DNA of 64,000 nucleotides. Origin: a virus. The notes under the pieces are model-generated. The model saw nothing but the letters and a program-made list of their open reading frames with translations. It ran no database searches and was not told the DNA's origin. Below are positions 24,019 through 32,350 of the stretch, piece after piece (within the stretch, counting starts at the first letter, position 1; each line of letters begins with the position of its first letter). The stretch is from positions 1 to 64,000 of IMG/VR virus record IMGVR_UViG_3300003937_000092. One strand, written 5' to 3'. A program made the position numbers and the translations under genes.

Positions 24019-24104
24019 TGATGTTAGTAGGATTAGTAGGTTGCTCTGTAGTCTATATTGGTTATAGTATAAAAGAAAGATTTGAAGGTAGACATAAATG
24101 GTAA
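24018..24104 (+). CDS. 28-aa single-helix membrane peptide
   Basis: ATG at 24018 overlaps the stop of the oxygenase gene (TAATG). The frame reads MMLVGLVGCSVVYIGYSIKE and ends RFEGRHKW, with one hydrophobic helix. The tight coupling on both sides supports a real gene. Confidence 0.5.
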   Translation: MMLVGLVGCSVVYIGYSIKERFEGRHKW

Positions 24105-24106
24105 GT

Positions 24107-24787
24107 ATGAAAAATAATGTATTGGTACTTGGTGATGGACTCTTGGGTCGTGAATTGATTAATCAGACTAATTGGGATTATGTTTCCCGTAGTAAGGATG
24201 GTTTCGATATTAACCACCTCGATGAGTTTATATTATCTAATTATGATATTGTTATTAACTGTATTTCACATACTGATACTTACGATAAAGATAGAGAACT
24301 TCATTGGAATGTTAACTGTAAGTTTGTGGATAAGTTAATTGATTACTGTAATGAACACTTTATTAAACTTATTCATATTTCTACTGATTATGTTTATTCT
24401 AATTCCATTCCCTTCGCCAGTGAGAATGATGTCCCTGTTCATTGTAATAATTGGTACGGTTATACTAAGTTATTATCTGACGGTCTTATTCAGTTAAGGT
24501 CTGAGGATTATCTTCTTATACGTTGTTCCCATAAACCCACTCCTTTTGTATATGATAACGCTTGGATTGATTATGTCGGTAACTTCGATTATGTGGATAC
24601 TATCGCCACTCTCATTATTGATTGTATTAATAAAGATTTGTCAGGTGTGTATAACGTAGGTACAGACGTTAAGACGATGTTTGACTTAGCTAATGAGACT
24701 AATGTTGTTGAATCCTCTTTTACCCCCTCACACGTCCCTAATAATCTTTCTATGGACCTAACTAAACTTAAGTCCTCACTCCCTTAA
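24107..24787 (+). CDS. rmlD: dTDP-4-dehydrorhamnose reductase-like protein
   Basis: I choose ATG 24107 (MKNNVLVLGDGLLGREL) because the upstream ATG at 24098 overlaps the preceding stop. The Rossmann nucleotide motif G-x-G-x-x-G, IHISTDYVYS and the catalytic YGYTK (Tyr-x-x-x-Lys) identify an RmlD/SDR-extended enzyme that makes dTDP-L-rhamnose from dTDP-4-keto-rhamnose. At 226 aa it is shorter than cellular RmlD (about 290). A relative, RmlC, lies at 25487 on the other strand. RmlA and RmlB are not in the window, so host enzymes or genes outside it are needed. Confidence 0.7.
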   Translation: MKNNVLVLGDGLLGRELINQTNWDYVSRSKDGFDINHLDEFILSNYDIVINCISHTDTYDKDRELHWNVNCKFVDKLIDYCNEHFIKLIHISTDYVYSNSIPFASENDVPVHCNNWYGYTKLLSDGLIQLRSEDYLLIRCSHKPTPFVYDNAWIDYVGNFDYVDTIATLIIDCINKDLSGVYNVGTDVKTMFDLANETNVVESSFTPSHVPNNLSMDLTKLKSSLP

Positions 24788-24790
24788 TGT

Positions 24791-25105
24791 ATGACAACAT
24801 TTGCAGTTCCACATGAAGTGATTGATGTATTGTTTGATAAACTTATTTATCCTAAACATCCTGAGCTTACTGATTGGGATATACACGAAGACACTCTTTT
24901 ATTATTTGTAGACACTAACCTAATTGATTTTACGATGAGTGATGTCATTGAGTTTGAAACTTATATAATGTTGGAAGAAGAATATGATTGTTTCACTTCT
25001 GACTATTTCTATGAGATTCTTTCGTCTGATATCATTGATACCGTTAACCGCTCTTTTGATTTAATTGACAATCATTATAAAATTGAGTTAGTTTTATCTT
25101 CTTAA
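24791..25105 (+). CDS. Hypothetical protein, 104 aa
   Basis: A 104-aa very acidic protein, MTTFAVPHEVIDVLFDKLIY, with no recognised motif. It follows the rmlD-like gene by three bases and is the last of the plus run. Function unknown. Confidence 0.5.
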   Translation: MTTFAVPHEVIDVLFDKLIYPKHPELTDWDIHEDTLLLFVDTNLIDFTMSDVIEFETYIMLEEEYDCFTSDYFYEILSSDIIDTVNRSFDLIDNHYKIELVLSS

Positions 25106-25146
25106 ACTATTTATAACAATGTAATCTTTCTGTTAGTGGCTCGCAC

Positions 25147-25485
25147 TTATTCCTCCCAGCCCTCTTCATCTAAACTTCTAATATAATTCCACCTTTCGAT
25201 TTCATCATTAATCGAATCCTGTTTAGTGTAGATATATAATTCACCATCATCGACATACCAATCTAATATATTTGAATCATTATCTAACGAATCCTCATTA
25301 AAAAGTTTATCTTCTTTAGGTACCAAACGTATTGTATCATCGTTGTTAACCGTAGGAATATTATCATCACTTTTTATTATCTCTTCAGTATAAGTAATAC
25401 TTCTATCTTGCATTAAAATTCTTACTACGACTAAACATGAAAGTATTATCGATATTATTGCTAAATTTTTTGATATATTTCCCAT
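25147..25485 (-). CDS. Single-pass membrane-anchored acidic protein
   Basis: A 112-aa protein with an N-terminal membrane helix (about residues 8-25) and an acidic, Asp-rich exposed part. It ends a minus run that includes rmlC and glyA. No family recognised. Confidence 0.5.
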   Translation of the reverse strand: MGNISKNLAIISIILSCLVVVRILMQDRSITYTEEIIKSDDNIPTVNNDDTIRLVPKEDKLFNEDSLDNDSNILDWYVDDGELYIYTKQDSINDEIERWNYIRSLDEEGWEE

Positions 25486-25486
25486 A

Positions 25487-25942
25487 TTACTTACCTAAAT
25501 TATCTTTTTCTGAAATTATTGGATTATCAGTAAACTCTTCTATAATAGATTTAACTTCAGGAATATCTTTCCACACAATCGAATGTTCTGACTCAGGAGA
25601 GTATTCACCCTTAACCATATAAACAACTATGGTGTCAGGTTCTAAAGTTAAGAACCCATGAGCATACTCATCATGTAAGTAAACCGCATTCCCTTCATTT
25701 ACTATTACGTGTTGTGTTTTATGTGTTTCTAAATCATAAGCTATGTCTATAATTGAACCACGAATAACCTTAACGTATTTCTCTTGTGGTGGGTCTGTTT
25801 GATAGTGTAAACCCCTAAAGGTATATCTACCATCATTAATTGAAATGGAACATTGTGTCCATTCCTTTCCCATTATATCTAACTCCATTGGGGTATAACT
25901 CCCTCGATTATCTTTAAATGTCTTATGGTCTCTTATTATCAT
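25487..25942 (-). CDS. rmlC: dTDP-4-dehydrorhamnose 3,5-epimerase-like protein
   Basis: A 151-aa cupin-like protein. RYTFRGLHYQTDPPQEKYVK followed by VIRGSIIDIAYDLE is the RmlC core, with the catalytic His in LHYQ and the HDEYAHGF segment at the second site. It would epimerise dTDP-4-keto-6-deoxyglucose on the way to dTDP-rhamnose. At 151 aa it is a little shorter than bacterial RmlC. It lies six bases downstream of the glyA-like gene, so they are probably one transcript, and faces the rmlD-like gene. Confidence 0.8.
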   Translation of the reverse strand: MIIRDHKTFKDNRGSYTPMELDIMGKEWTQCSISINDGRYTFRGLHYQTDPPQEKYVKVIRGSIIDIAYDLETHKTQHVIVNEGNAVYLHDEYAHGFLTLEPDTIVVYMVKGEYSPESEHSIVWKDIPEVKSIIEEFTDNPIISEKDNLGK

Positions 25943-25948
25943 CTTTTA

Positions 25949-27091
25949 TTATTTATTAATTAATATACTTATCTCTCTTGCTAATTCTTTAAACCACTCC
26001 ACACTATGACCTCTTGTTGTTTCAGCTGCCGTACCTATTCGAATACCACTTGTTTCCACAAAACTTCTAGGGTCGTTAGGTATTCCATTCTTATTAACTG
26101 TAATACCGTTTTCTTCTAACATATCAGCGATTACTCTTCCACTATATTTCTTAGTTGATAAATCAATTAAAATTAAATGTGAATCGGTACCATCGGTTAG
26201 AATCGGTATATCATTTTCTCTGAAGATATCACACATATGTTTTGCATTTTCTTTTACTTTAATACAATACTCCTTAAAATCTCTTGTGTTTGCCTCTATG
26301 AAACATTGGGCCTTTGCTGCGATTATATGCATTAATGGTCCTCCCTGAGTACCAGGAAATATTGCTCCATTTATTTTCTTTGTATAGTCTGAATCGTTCC
26401 AAATAATAATACCACCTCTTGGTCCTCTAAGTGTTTTGTGTGTCGTTGAAGTTACTACATCCGCATATTCAATTGGATTGGGGTACTCACCTCCAGCAAT
26501 AAGACCTGAATAGTGAGCCATATCCACCAAAAGTATCGCTCCTACTTCATCAGCAATCTCTCTAAACTTTTTCCAATCGATTATCCTTGAGTAAGCACTC
26601 GCACCTGCAATAACCATTTTAGGTTTAACTTCTAACGCTTTAGTTCGTATATCATCATAGTTTAAATAACCATTATCATCCACACCATATGAATGAGCGT
26701 CGTATACTTTACCTGAAATATTAGGTTTACTTCCATGAGATAAGTGACCACCACTCGCTAAATCCATTCCAAGTATTGTATCACCTGGTTTTAGGAATGC
26801 TTGAAATACCGCAGTATTAGCGTTTGCACCACAATGTGGTTGAACATTAGCAAAGTTACAATTATATAACTTTTTTAATTCTTCTATTGCAAGTGTCTCC
26901 ACCTCATCCATATGGTCACATCCATTGTAATATCTTTTACCAGGATATCCTTCAGCATATTTGTTAGTGAATATTGAACCCGCCAATTTCATTACTGAAT
27001 CAGACGCAAAGTTCTCACTTGCTATTAATTCAATTGTATTAGATTGTCTAAAATTTTCTTTATCGAGTATCTCTTCTATTCTTTTGTCCAT
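25949..27091 (-). CDS. glyA: Serine hydroxymethyltransferase
   Basis: A 380-aa fold-type I PLP enzyme. SNTIELIASENFAS near the N-terminus, YPGKRYYNGC, and VTSTTHKTLRGPRGG with the PLP-binding Lys are the hallmarks. It converts serine and tetrahydrofolate into glycine and methylene-tetrahydrofolate, the carbon donor for thymidylate synthase. Cellular GlyA is about 415-420 aa, so this is a compact version with the core motifs intact. Phage-borne glyA is uncommon; with thyA and folA (both present here) it would close the thymidylate cycle. Confidence 0.9.
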   Translation of the reverse strand: MDKRIEEILDKENFRQSNTIELIASENFASDSVMKLAGSIFTNKYAEGYPGKRYYNGCDHMDEVETLAIEELKKLYNCNFANVQPHCGANANTAVFQAFLKPGDTILGMDLASGGHLSHGSKPNISGKVYDAHSYGVDDNGYLNYDDIRTKALEVKPKMVIAGASAYSRIIDWKKFREIADEVGAILLVDMAHYSGLIAGGEYPNPIEYADVVTSTTHKTLRGPRGGIIIWNDSDYTKKINGAIFPGTQGGPLMHIIAAKAQCFIEANTRDFKEYCIKVKENAKHMCDIFRENDIPILTDGTDSHLILIDLSTKKYSGRVIADMLEENGITVNKNGIPNDPRSFVETSGIRIGTAAETTRGHSVEWFKELAREISILINK

Positions 27092-27103
27092 TTTTAAGAT
27101 ATC

Positions 27104-27979
27104 TTAATTTTTTCTACGATTATTAGTAGTGTTATTTCTACTTGGATTATTGTTCGTTCTTGTCGGTGTACTTCGATTAATTACAGGACGACTATTATTA
27201 ACTCTTGGTCTTGTATTATTATTAACTCTTGGTCTTGTATTATTATTAATGGTCGGTCTATTATTATTAATGGTAGACCTATTATTATTTGGTCTATTAT
27301 TGTTAATGGTAGGTCGACTGTTATTATTAATATAAATCTTTTCTCTTTTATTATCAACCTTAACACTACGTTTAGTTGATTCTATCATTGAAGATTGTCC
27401 TATTCTGTCTCGTATAGTCATAGTACTACCTCTTCGACCGTTGATATACGACACATTATTTCTACCTCGTCTTCCGTACCAACCATTTTGACCGTAATTG
27501 TTCCACCCGTAATAATTATTCCATCCATTACCATAGTACCCATTATATCCCCATCCGTGGTTATTCCAACCATAGTAGATTCCATATCCCCATCTATCAT
27601 ATCCAAATGGTGACCATCTATGAGGAGAACCCCAAGAATTCCACCCTGTATAACCCCAAGCCCAATCATTCCACATTTGGTCTCTATTCCAATAATAAGA
27701 ATTATATCGGTAATCATACTGTCTCCCTAACAATCGGTTATTCCAATCAAATGATACTGGTTGACTCAAGGCATATCTTGCAAAGTCTAATCTAAAACCT
27801 ATATCTGTTCTTAGTTTATTTCTAAATTGAAATTCATTTAAAGTATCCACCCTTAAATTGTCTCCAACTACATAATAATTTTCGTCATCATATATAGGGT
27901 CATGGTTTAATGTTGATACTGTAAATGTCGCACAACTTGTCGTTAGAAGTACGATTAATAATAGTAATGAATTTTTCAT
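27104..27979 (-). CDS. Lipoprotein rich in Trp/Tyr/Gly and Asn repeats
   Basis: A 291-aa protein with a lipoprotein signal (MKNSLLLLIVLLTTSC; Cys at 16). The middle (about residues 85-170) is packed with Trp, Tyr, Gly and Asn (GYNGYYGNGWNNYYGWNNYG). The C-terminus is an Asn/Arg/Pro repeat region (NNTRPRVNNNTRPRV). Such W/Y/N-rich outer-membrane lipoproteins occur in Bacteroidota, so this gene could derive from the host. It might alter the surface of the infected cell. The repeat coding sequence makes the opposite strand look like false ORFs. Confidence 0.6.
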   Translation of the reverse strand: MKNSLLLLIVLLTTSCATFTVSTLNHDPIYDDENYYVVGDNLRVDTLNEFQFRNKLRTDIGFRLDFARYALSQPVSFDWNNRLLGRQYDYRYNSYYWNRDQMWNDWAWGYTGWNSWGSPHRWSPFGYDRWGYGIYYGWNNHGWGYNGYYGNGWNNYYGWNNYGQNGWYGRRGRNNVSYINGRRGSTMTIRDRIGQSSMIESTKRSVKVDNKREKIYINNNSRPTINNNRPNNNRSTINNNRPTINNNTRPRVNNNTRPRVNNSRPVINRSTPTRTNNNPSRNNTTNNRRKN

Positions 27980-27991
27980 ATTTTTTATTGT

Positions 27992-28369
27992 TTAAAAGTT
28001 GTAATTATAAATCTTACATTCAGGATTTAAATTACTAAGATTTGGAAACGTTACATCTCCAATTTTATTATTATCAATATGAGATATGTGTAATTCCGTA
28101 AACTTATCACAGAATCTCTCATATGTTTTTTTACCTCCGATACACCAATCACAATTATAGTAGTGAAAAACGGAATGGTCCCTTTTATCAACAATCATTA
28201 ACTCTCTGTTGGGTAAAAAGGGTAGGGCTTGAGCGGTACGATAACCGACTAATAACGTATCACCATAAGTCATACGTTTGAAATGATTTAAATCTTTTTT
28301 ATTGTGCCATAAAAGTTTATCACCTTTACCGATAAAACCAAGATTGTTTACTGCTATAATTGCTTTCAT
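27992..28369 (-). CDS. folA: Dihydrofolate reductase (short form)
   Basis: A 125-aa protein beginning MKAIIAVNNLGFIGKGDKLLW, with LNHFKRMTYGDTLLVGYRTA and CIGGKKTYERF, i.e. the DHFR strand A, helix B/strand B and helix F patterns. DHFR regenerates tetrahydrofolate consumed by thymidylate synthase. Bacterial DHFR is about 160 aa, so the phage version is shortened, mainly in the middle loop. It lies 13 bases upstream of the lipoprotein gene in a minus run with glyA. Confidence 0.8.
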   Translation of the reverse strand: MKAIIAVNNLGFIGKGDKLLWHNKKDLNHFKRMTYGDTLLVGYRTAQALPFLPNRELMIVDKRDHSVFHYYNCDWCIGGKKTYERFCDKFTELHISHIDNNKIGDVTFPNLSNLNPECKIYNYNF

Positions 28370-28372
28370 AAC

Positions 28373-28657
28373 CTACACATCAACATTCACGCCGAAACAT
28401 CCGTTTTCGGAAATTAAGTTCTCTTTAATTAATTTTATCTTTAGGTTATCCACATCTAATATAAACGCATCATAGTCAGATGTTAAATATTTACTATATA
28501 CTTCGAGTAACTTAAAACGCATTAAAAAGTCACCATCTATATAGTGACCAATAATTTTACTAGCCTCTTCTCGACAATCAGGCCCCACTACTTCGTTGAT
28601 GATTTCGGTGAAGTTAATCTCCTGAATATCCGATAATTTTAATATTAATTCACTCAT
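28373..28657 (-). CDS. Hypothetical protein, 94 aa
   Basis: A 94-aa acidic helical protein, MSELILKLSDIQEINFTEII. Its stop lies three bases from the folA start, so it is co-transcribed. No family recognised. Confidence 0.5.
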   Translation of the reverse strand: MSELILKLSDIQEINFTEIINEVVGPDCREEASKIIGHYIDGDFLMRFKLLEVYSKYLTSDYDAFILDVDNLKIKLIKENLISENGCFGVNVDV

Positions 28658-28776
28658 ACTACAAATATATAAATTATTATTTAATAATCGAGTTATTAAC
28701 CGTTTTTTATCTTAATATTACAGATAACTGAATGTCAGTTACAACCTCATATCCATAAATATGGTTATAAAAGAAA

Positions 28777-28802
28777 ACCCCTCACCATTTCTGATGAGAG
28801 GT
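28777..28802 (-). terminator. Terminator after the glycosidase-like lipoprotein gene
   Basis: CCTCTCATCA and TGGTGAGGGG (minus sense) form a stem followed by TTTTCTTTT. It lies 25 bases downstream of the stop at 28827. Confidence 0.7.
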
Positions 28803-28826
28803 CTTAATTTTCATAATCAATTGAAC

Positions 28827-30224
28827 TTATATTTGTGATTCTGCTGTTACTACTAAATTAGAGAAACTCCATCCACCACCCTTATGTTCAACTGAACCTT
28901 CAGTCCAATTACATAATGTACCGTGTGAACATTCTCCACCCGTATCTTTGTACCACTTAGTTGGTTCATCATCACCAGGTGACCAATCACCGTGATATGA
29001 AGGTGTAAACCACCATCCTACTTCCATACCATCTTTTAATAAAGACATATCTAAAGTAGAACCATCACCAATAGATGGGTCAGTCATATCAAAAACTTTA
29101 ACACTACTATCTCCTTGAGAAAGTGTAATCACCATATTAGTATAATCACCATTAAAGACAGTAACCATATGAAATGGTTTAGTAGGGTCAATCTTACCAA
29201 CTAAACTGTGTACACCTCCAAGTGTTGATGATGTCATTTCATCCCAATTCCAACAATCAGTATTCGCAGCTTCAGTATATGAAACTTCCCACCTTTGTTT
29301 ACCCTTTTTAATTGTGTCTAAATGTAACGTATGTTGGAACATTTTATTACCGTTAGTCTCTAATAAATCAATTTCATTACAGAAGTCACATTGTTCGTAT
29401 TCCGCATCACAGTATTTATCACCAATAGGTTGTACGTCTCTAGTAACTAAGTACATCGCCGCGTTTAAGTAATCCGCGGTCCACCCTTTATTTTGTTGTA
29501 ACCCCGATAAGTCAATGTCAACTTCAATTTTACTGATATTTTTATATCCATTTTTTGAACACACTCTACCTGCCGCAGGATTTCCTTCTGTACCAAAACT
29601 TACACCACCAGAACTAACTATAGGGTTAGGTCCACATTTTTGATAATCAACATCAAATTCAGGTATAAAAGTTGTTTGAGTTGTCTCCTCAGGACATATA
29701 CATGGGTCTTTAAACGGACATGGACAACCCTCTATACCTACAGGACTCACTTTACCTGTAGTAGCATCAACACTCACAAAACCTTTACTAGTCGTGAAAA
29801 TGTACTGTGCAAAGTTAAATCCTGGTTCTAACGGTCTTCTTAAGACTACTTCAGACCAATCAGCAACTCCTTCAACTCCTGTACCATATCCCGCGTCCAA
29901 TAATAATTGTTCAGCATCCTCTAAAGTAAGTTTTACAGGTAATTTTATTACCTCATCTTCCATAAATGGAGAATTAATCACTTTAGATTTTGTCTTCCCA
30001 TTAGAATCACACAACACCTCAATAGTAGTGTTGTTAACACCCGCGAATACCGATTTAACACCCGTTAATTCTTTAGTTGCAGTTGATTCATAAAATAAAG
30101 CGGTAGTATCAATACTTTTTGCCGCTTCCTGTGTTTGATTTACCATCTCATTGAAAGTTAAATCGTTTTGTTGAGTACATCCAATTAAGAGTAATCCCAA
30201 CATCATTGTTAATAGTTTTTTCAT
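28827..30224 (-). CDS. Lipoprotein with GH16/GH7-like clan-B glycosidase domain
   Basis: A 465-aa protein. The signal MKKLLTMMLGLLLIGC makes it a lipoprotein. Residues ~190-460 contain CNEIDLLETNG, matching the clan GH-B catalytic signature E-[ILV]-D-x-x-E of GH16/GH7, with paired Cys around it (DKYCDAEYEQCDFC). A Trp-rich C-terminal sandwich (VGWWFTPSYHGDWSPG, WSFSNLVV) follows. I infer cleavage of an algal or bacterial glucan or galactan outside the cell. The N-terminal ~150 residues look like a PepSY-type module. It is the last gene of an operon with a sulfatase; catalysis is not proven. Confidence 0.6.
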   Translation of the reverse strand: MKKLLTMMLGLLLIGCTQQNDLTFNEMVNQTQEAAKSIDTTALFYESTATKELTGVKSVFAGVNNTTIEVLCDSNGKTKSKVINSPFMEDEVIKLPVKLTLEDAEQLLLDAGYGTGVEGVADWSEVVLRRPLEPGFNFAQYIFTTSKGFVSVDATTGKVSPVGIEGCPCPFKDPCICPEETTQTTFIPEFDVDYQKCGPNPIVSSGGVSFGTEGNPAAGRVCSKNGYKNISKIEVDIDLSGLQQNKGWTADYLNAAMYLVTRDVQPIGDKYCDAEYEQCDFCNEIDLLETNGNKMFQHTLHLDTIKKGKQRWEVSYTEAANTDCWNWDEMTSSTLGGVHSLVGKIDPTKPFHMVTVFNGDYTNMVITLSQGDSSVKVFDMTDPSIGDGSTLDMSLLKDGMEVGWWFTPSYHGDWSPGDDEPTKWYKDTGGECSHGTLCNWTEGSVEHKGGGWSFSNLVVTAESQI

Positions 30225-30352
30225 TTTTGTTTTTTTGTTTTATCTTTATTTATTATATTGCCGTACTCATCACATAAAGGTGCGGTTATAATTTCATAAA
30301 TTATAAATATCCATGAAATTAAGAATGAACCTATGATTATTTTGATTAACAT
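30221..30352 (-). CDS. 43-aa single-helix membrane peptide
   Basis: Minus-strand ATG 30352 to TGA 30221-30223 gives MLIKIIIGSFLISWIFIIYE and a hydrophilic, Lys-rich tail. The stop overlaps the start of the lipoprotein gene (ATGA) and it begins six bases after the sulfatase stop. This bridges the two enzyme genes into one operon. Confidence 0.55.
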   Translation of the reverse strand: MLIKIIIGSFLISWIFIIYEIITAPLCDEYGNIINKDKTKKQK

Positions 30353-30358
30353 ATTATT

Positions 30359-31972
30359 CTATTTTTCCGTATTCTTTTTTTCGTTTATATCAAAATTCTC
30401 CTTCTCATAACCCTCTATATCATTGTAAGCATAAGTCTCAAAATTAGGATTTGTTTCAACCCAAGTTTTATATTCATATTGGTTATTTTTATTAACAAAT
30501 ATCTCATTAACTCTTAATTTTCTTTCTTCTAATTCCATCAACTGTTGATGTAAGTATTCCCTTTGTTCTCTATATTCAGGTTTATAAGCTAAATTATGTG
30601 ATTCCTCAATATCGTTAACTAAGTCGTATAACTCATATTCTTTTTGATATCTACCTAATGAATCGAAATAATATGTGTACTTCCAATCATGTGTACGGAT
30701 TGCCCTTAATCTATTAGTTGCTTTAACAGAAGATGGTAAATTATTCGAACCCGACTTAGTATCATCAAAAGTAAATAATATAGAATCTTGAACTGATTTA
30801 CCTTCCTCAATTATTGGTATTAAACTCTCACCTCTTGAGTTACTGTCTTTAGGTACACCAACAATCTCAGATATCGTTGGGAATATATCAATAAGTGTTG
30901 CTAATTCATCTGACGATTCTTTTTTGTTAAACACAATAGGGTTTGATATCACCATAGGTATTCTTAACGCCTCTTCATAAGCAACAAAAGCCTTTTGTCT
31001 CATACCACCATGTGACATCCCCATCTCTCCGTGGTCCGCCAATCTTATAACCACCGCATCATCAGCGAGTCTACTACCTTTGGTATCATCATAAAGTACA
31101 TCAATAAATTTACCAATTTCACCATCAATCTTAGTTAGTAGGTATGCGTAAAAATTTAAGTAATTCAATTTCATATCATCATTTCGTAAGACACCTAATA
31201 AACCATCAGCAGCAATGTTTGTTTGTAATTGAGCCATAGGTTTACCATTTTTAAGTAATTGTTCCGTAACTGTAGGTGGTAAGTCGGTAATAGTTCTACC
31301 AGTATATTCATCGGGAGTATAACCAAATTGTACTGACTTTGGATAACCTAACACATCATGAGGATTTACTAAACTTAATACTAAACAATAAGGTTTTCTT
31401 GGTTCACCCTTTTGTCTACTGATTCTTACCTGTTCTAAATACTCTATACCTTCTTTCACATACCTTGCATCAGCATTTGGATAACCCCCACCAAAGTTTT
31501 CAGGTTTCGCATCTTCACCCGCATCAGGTCCAACCCAACCTTTAAACCCATAAAGTGATATTTCTTTAGCTAATGGGTCACCACCATCAGCACCTTTACT
31601 TAAATGCCATTTACCTCTGTATTGTACATCGTAACCGATACTATCTAACATCTTACCAATGTTATTACTTTTATTATTTAATTGTATTTCACCAGGTGAG
31701 TATATACCACCTGTTGTTAAGGTTTCAGTACATTGATGTTGTGATGGGTACGTACCAGTAAATAAAGTAGCTCTACTCGGTGTACACATACAACTATTAC
31801 AGAAGGCTTTATCAAATGTGAAACCATTATCTTTTAATTTAGTTAGTGTTGGTAGATTTTCTTGTTCCCATCCTTCAGGAAAGTACTGAGTGGCTCTCTC
31901 TTGGTCTGTTATTATTATTACAATATCAGGTTTATCAACAAGTAATTCTTTAAATTTGTTTTGTTTTTTCAT
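30359..31972 (-). CDS. Type I sulfatase (formylglycine-dependent)
   Basis: A 537-aa protein. PDIVIIITDQERATQY supplies the metal-binding start and CMCTPSRATLFTGTYPSQHQ the C-T-P-S-R-A signature, in which Cys is oxidised to formylglycine by a host FGE/anSME enzyme. GMSHGGMRQKAFVAYEEALR is the later metal-site region. Such enzymes hydrolyse sulfate esters of algal polysaccharides or choline sulfate. No signal peptide is visible, so action in the cytoplasm or in the virion must be considered. Heads the operon with the 43-aa peptide and a clan-B lipoprotein. Phage sulfatases are rare. Confidence 0.85.
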   Translation of the reverse strand: MKKQNKFKELLVDKPDIVIIITDQERATQYFPEGWEQENLPTLTKLKDNGFTFDKAFCNSCMCTPSRATLFTGTYPSQHQCTETLTTGGIYSPGEIQLNNKSNNIGKMLDSIGYDVQYRGKWHLSKGADGGDPLAKEISLYGFKGWVGPDAGEDAKPENFGGGYPNADARYVKEGIEYLEQVRISRQKGEPRKPYCLVLSLVNPHDVLGYPKSVQFGYTPDEYTGRTITDLPPTVTEQLLKNGKPMAQLQTNIAADGLLGVLRNDDMKLNYLNFYAYLLTKIDGEIGKFIDVLYDDTKGSRLADDAVVIRLADHGEMGMSHGGMRQKAFVAYEEALRIPMVISNPIVFNKKESSDELATLIDIFPTISEIVGVPKDSNSRGESLIPIIEEGKSVQDSILFTFDDTKSGSNNLPSSVKATNRLRAIRTHDWKYTYYFDSLGRYQKEYELYDLVNDIEESHNLAYKPEYREQREYLHQQLMELEERKLRVNEIFVNKNNQYEYKTWVETNPNFETYAYNDIEGYEKENFDINEKKNTEK

Positions 31973-32329
31973 GATGTATTTTTTTCTATTTTACACTCTA
32001 AATCATCCGCTAAAAAGTTTGGTGGGAAACCTGAAGATTATTTACATATACATAATTGGTTTGATGAAACTAAATCATGGATTGGAACATCTTTTCATCG
32101 AATATTTAGACACCATTCAGAAGGTATCTTTGAATGTGAGAAAACCTTTGGTGAGTCATTCTTAAATTCAGACGGTAAAGAAGTTTTTGTTCGTTACATA
32201 GGTGAACAACACGTTAAAGAAGATTGTAATAACTATATTCCATCAGCAAAAGAATGGGTAGATGCTTTAAATAATAAAGAAAAACCCTTATGGATGATGA
32301 AAACTATGAAATTAAAGTTTACTGACTAA
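31961..32329 (+). CDS. Conserved phage protein with HxWFD motif, non-ATG start
   Basis: A protein of up to 122 aa. Its conserved part reads SAKKFGGKPEDYLHIHNWFD, then RHHSEGIFECEKTFGESF. This is a small family seen in phages and bacteria, usually beginning near H-S-x-x-S-A. No in-frame ATG precedes that point. The TTG at 31961 overlaps the sulfatase start, and an ATT codon at about 31994 would give ILHSKSS... as the expected start. The start is therefore uncertain. His-rich residues suggest metal binding; function unknown. Confidence 0.55.
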   Translation: MFFHDVFFSILHSKSSAKKFGGKPEDYLHIHNWFDETKSWIGTSFHRIFRHHSEGIFECEKTFGESFLNSDGKEVFVRYIGEQHVKEDCNNYIPSAKEWVDALNNKEKPLWMMKTMKLKFTD

Positions 32330-32336
32330 TATTTAT
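32329..32336 (+). promoter_or_regulatory. ATATTTAT putative phage promoter element
   Basis: ATATTTAT overlaps the previous stop region and ends 14 bases before the ATG at 32351. Confidence 0.4.
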
Positions 32337-32350
32337 ATATAAAAACTATC

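Noticed and set aside
27129-27795. Plus- and minus-frame ORFs overlapping the W/Y/N-rich lipoprotein
   Set aside because: They are repeat shadows with Ile/Val/Leu-only composition.
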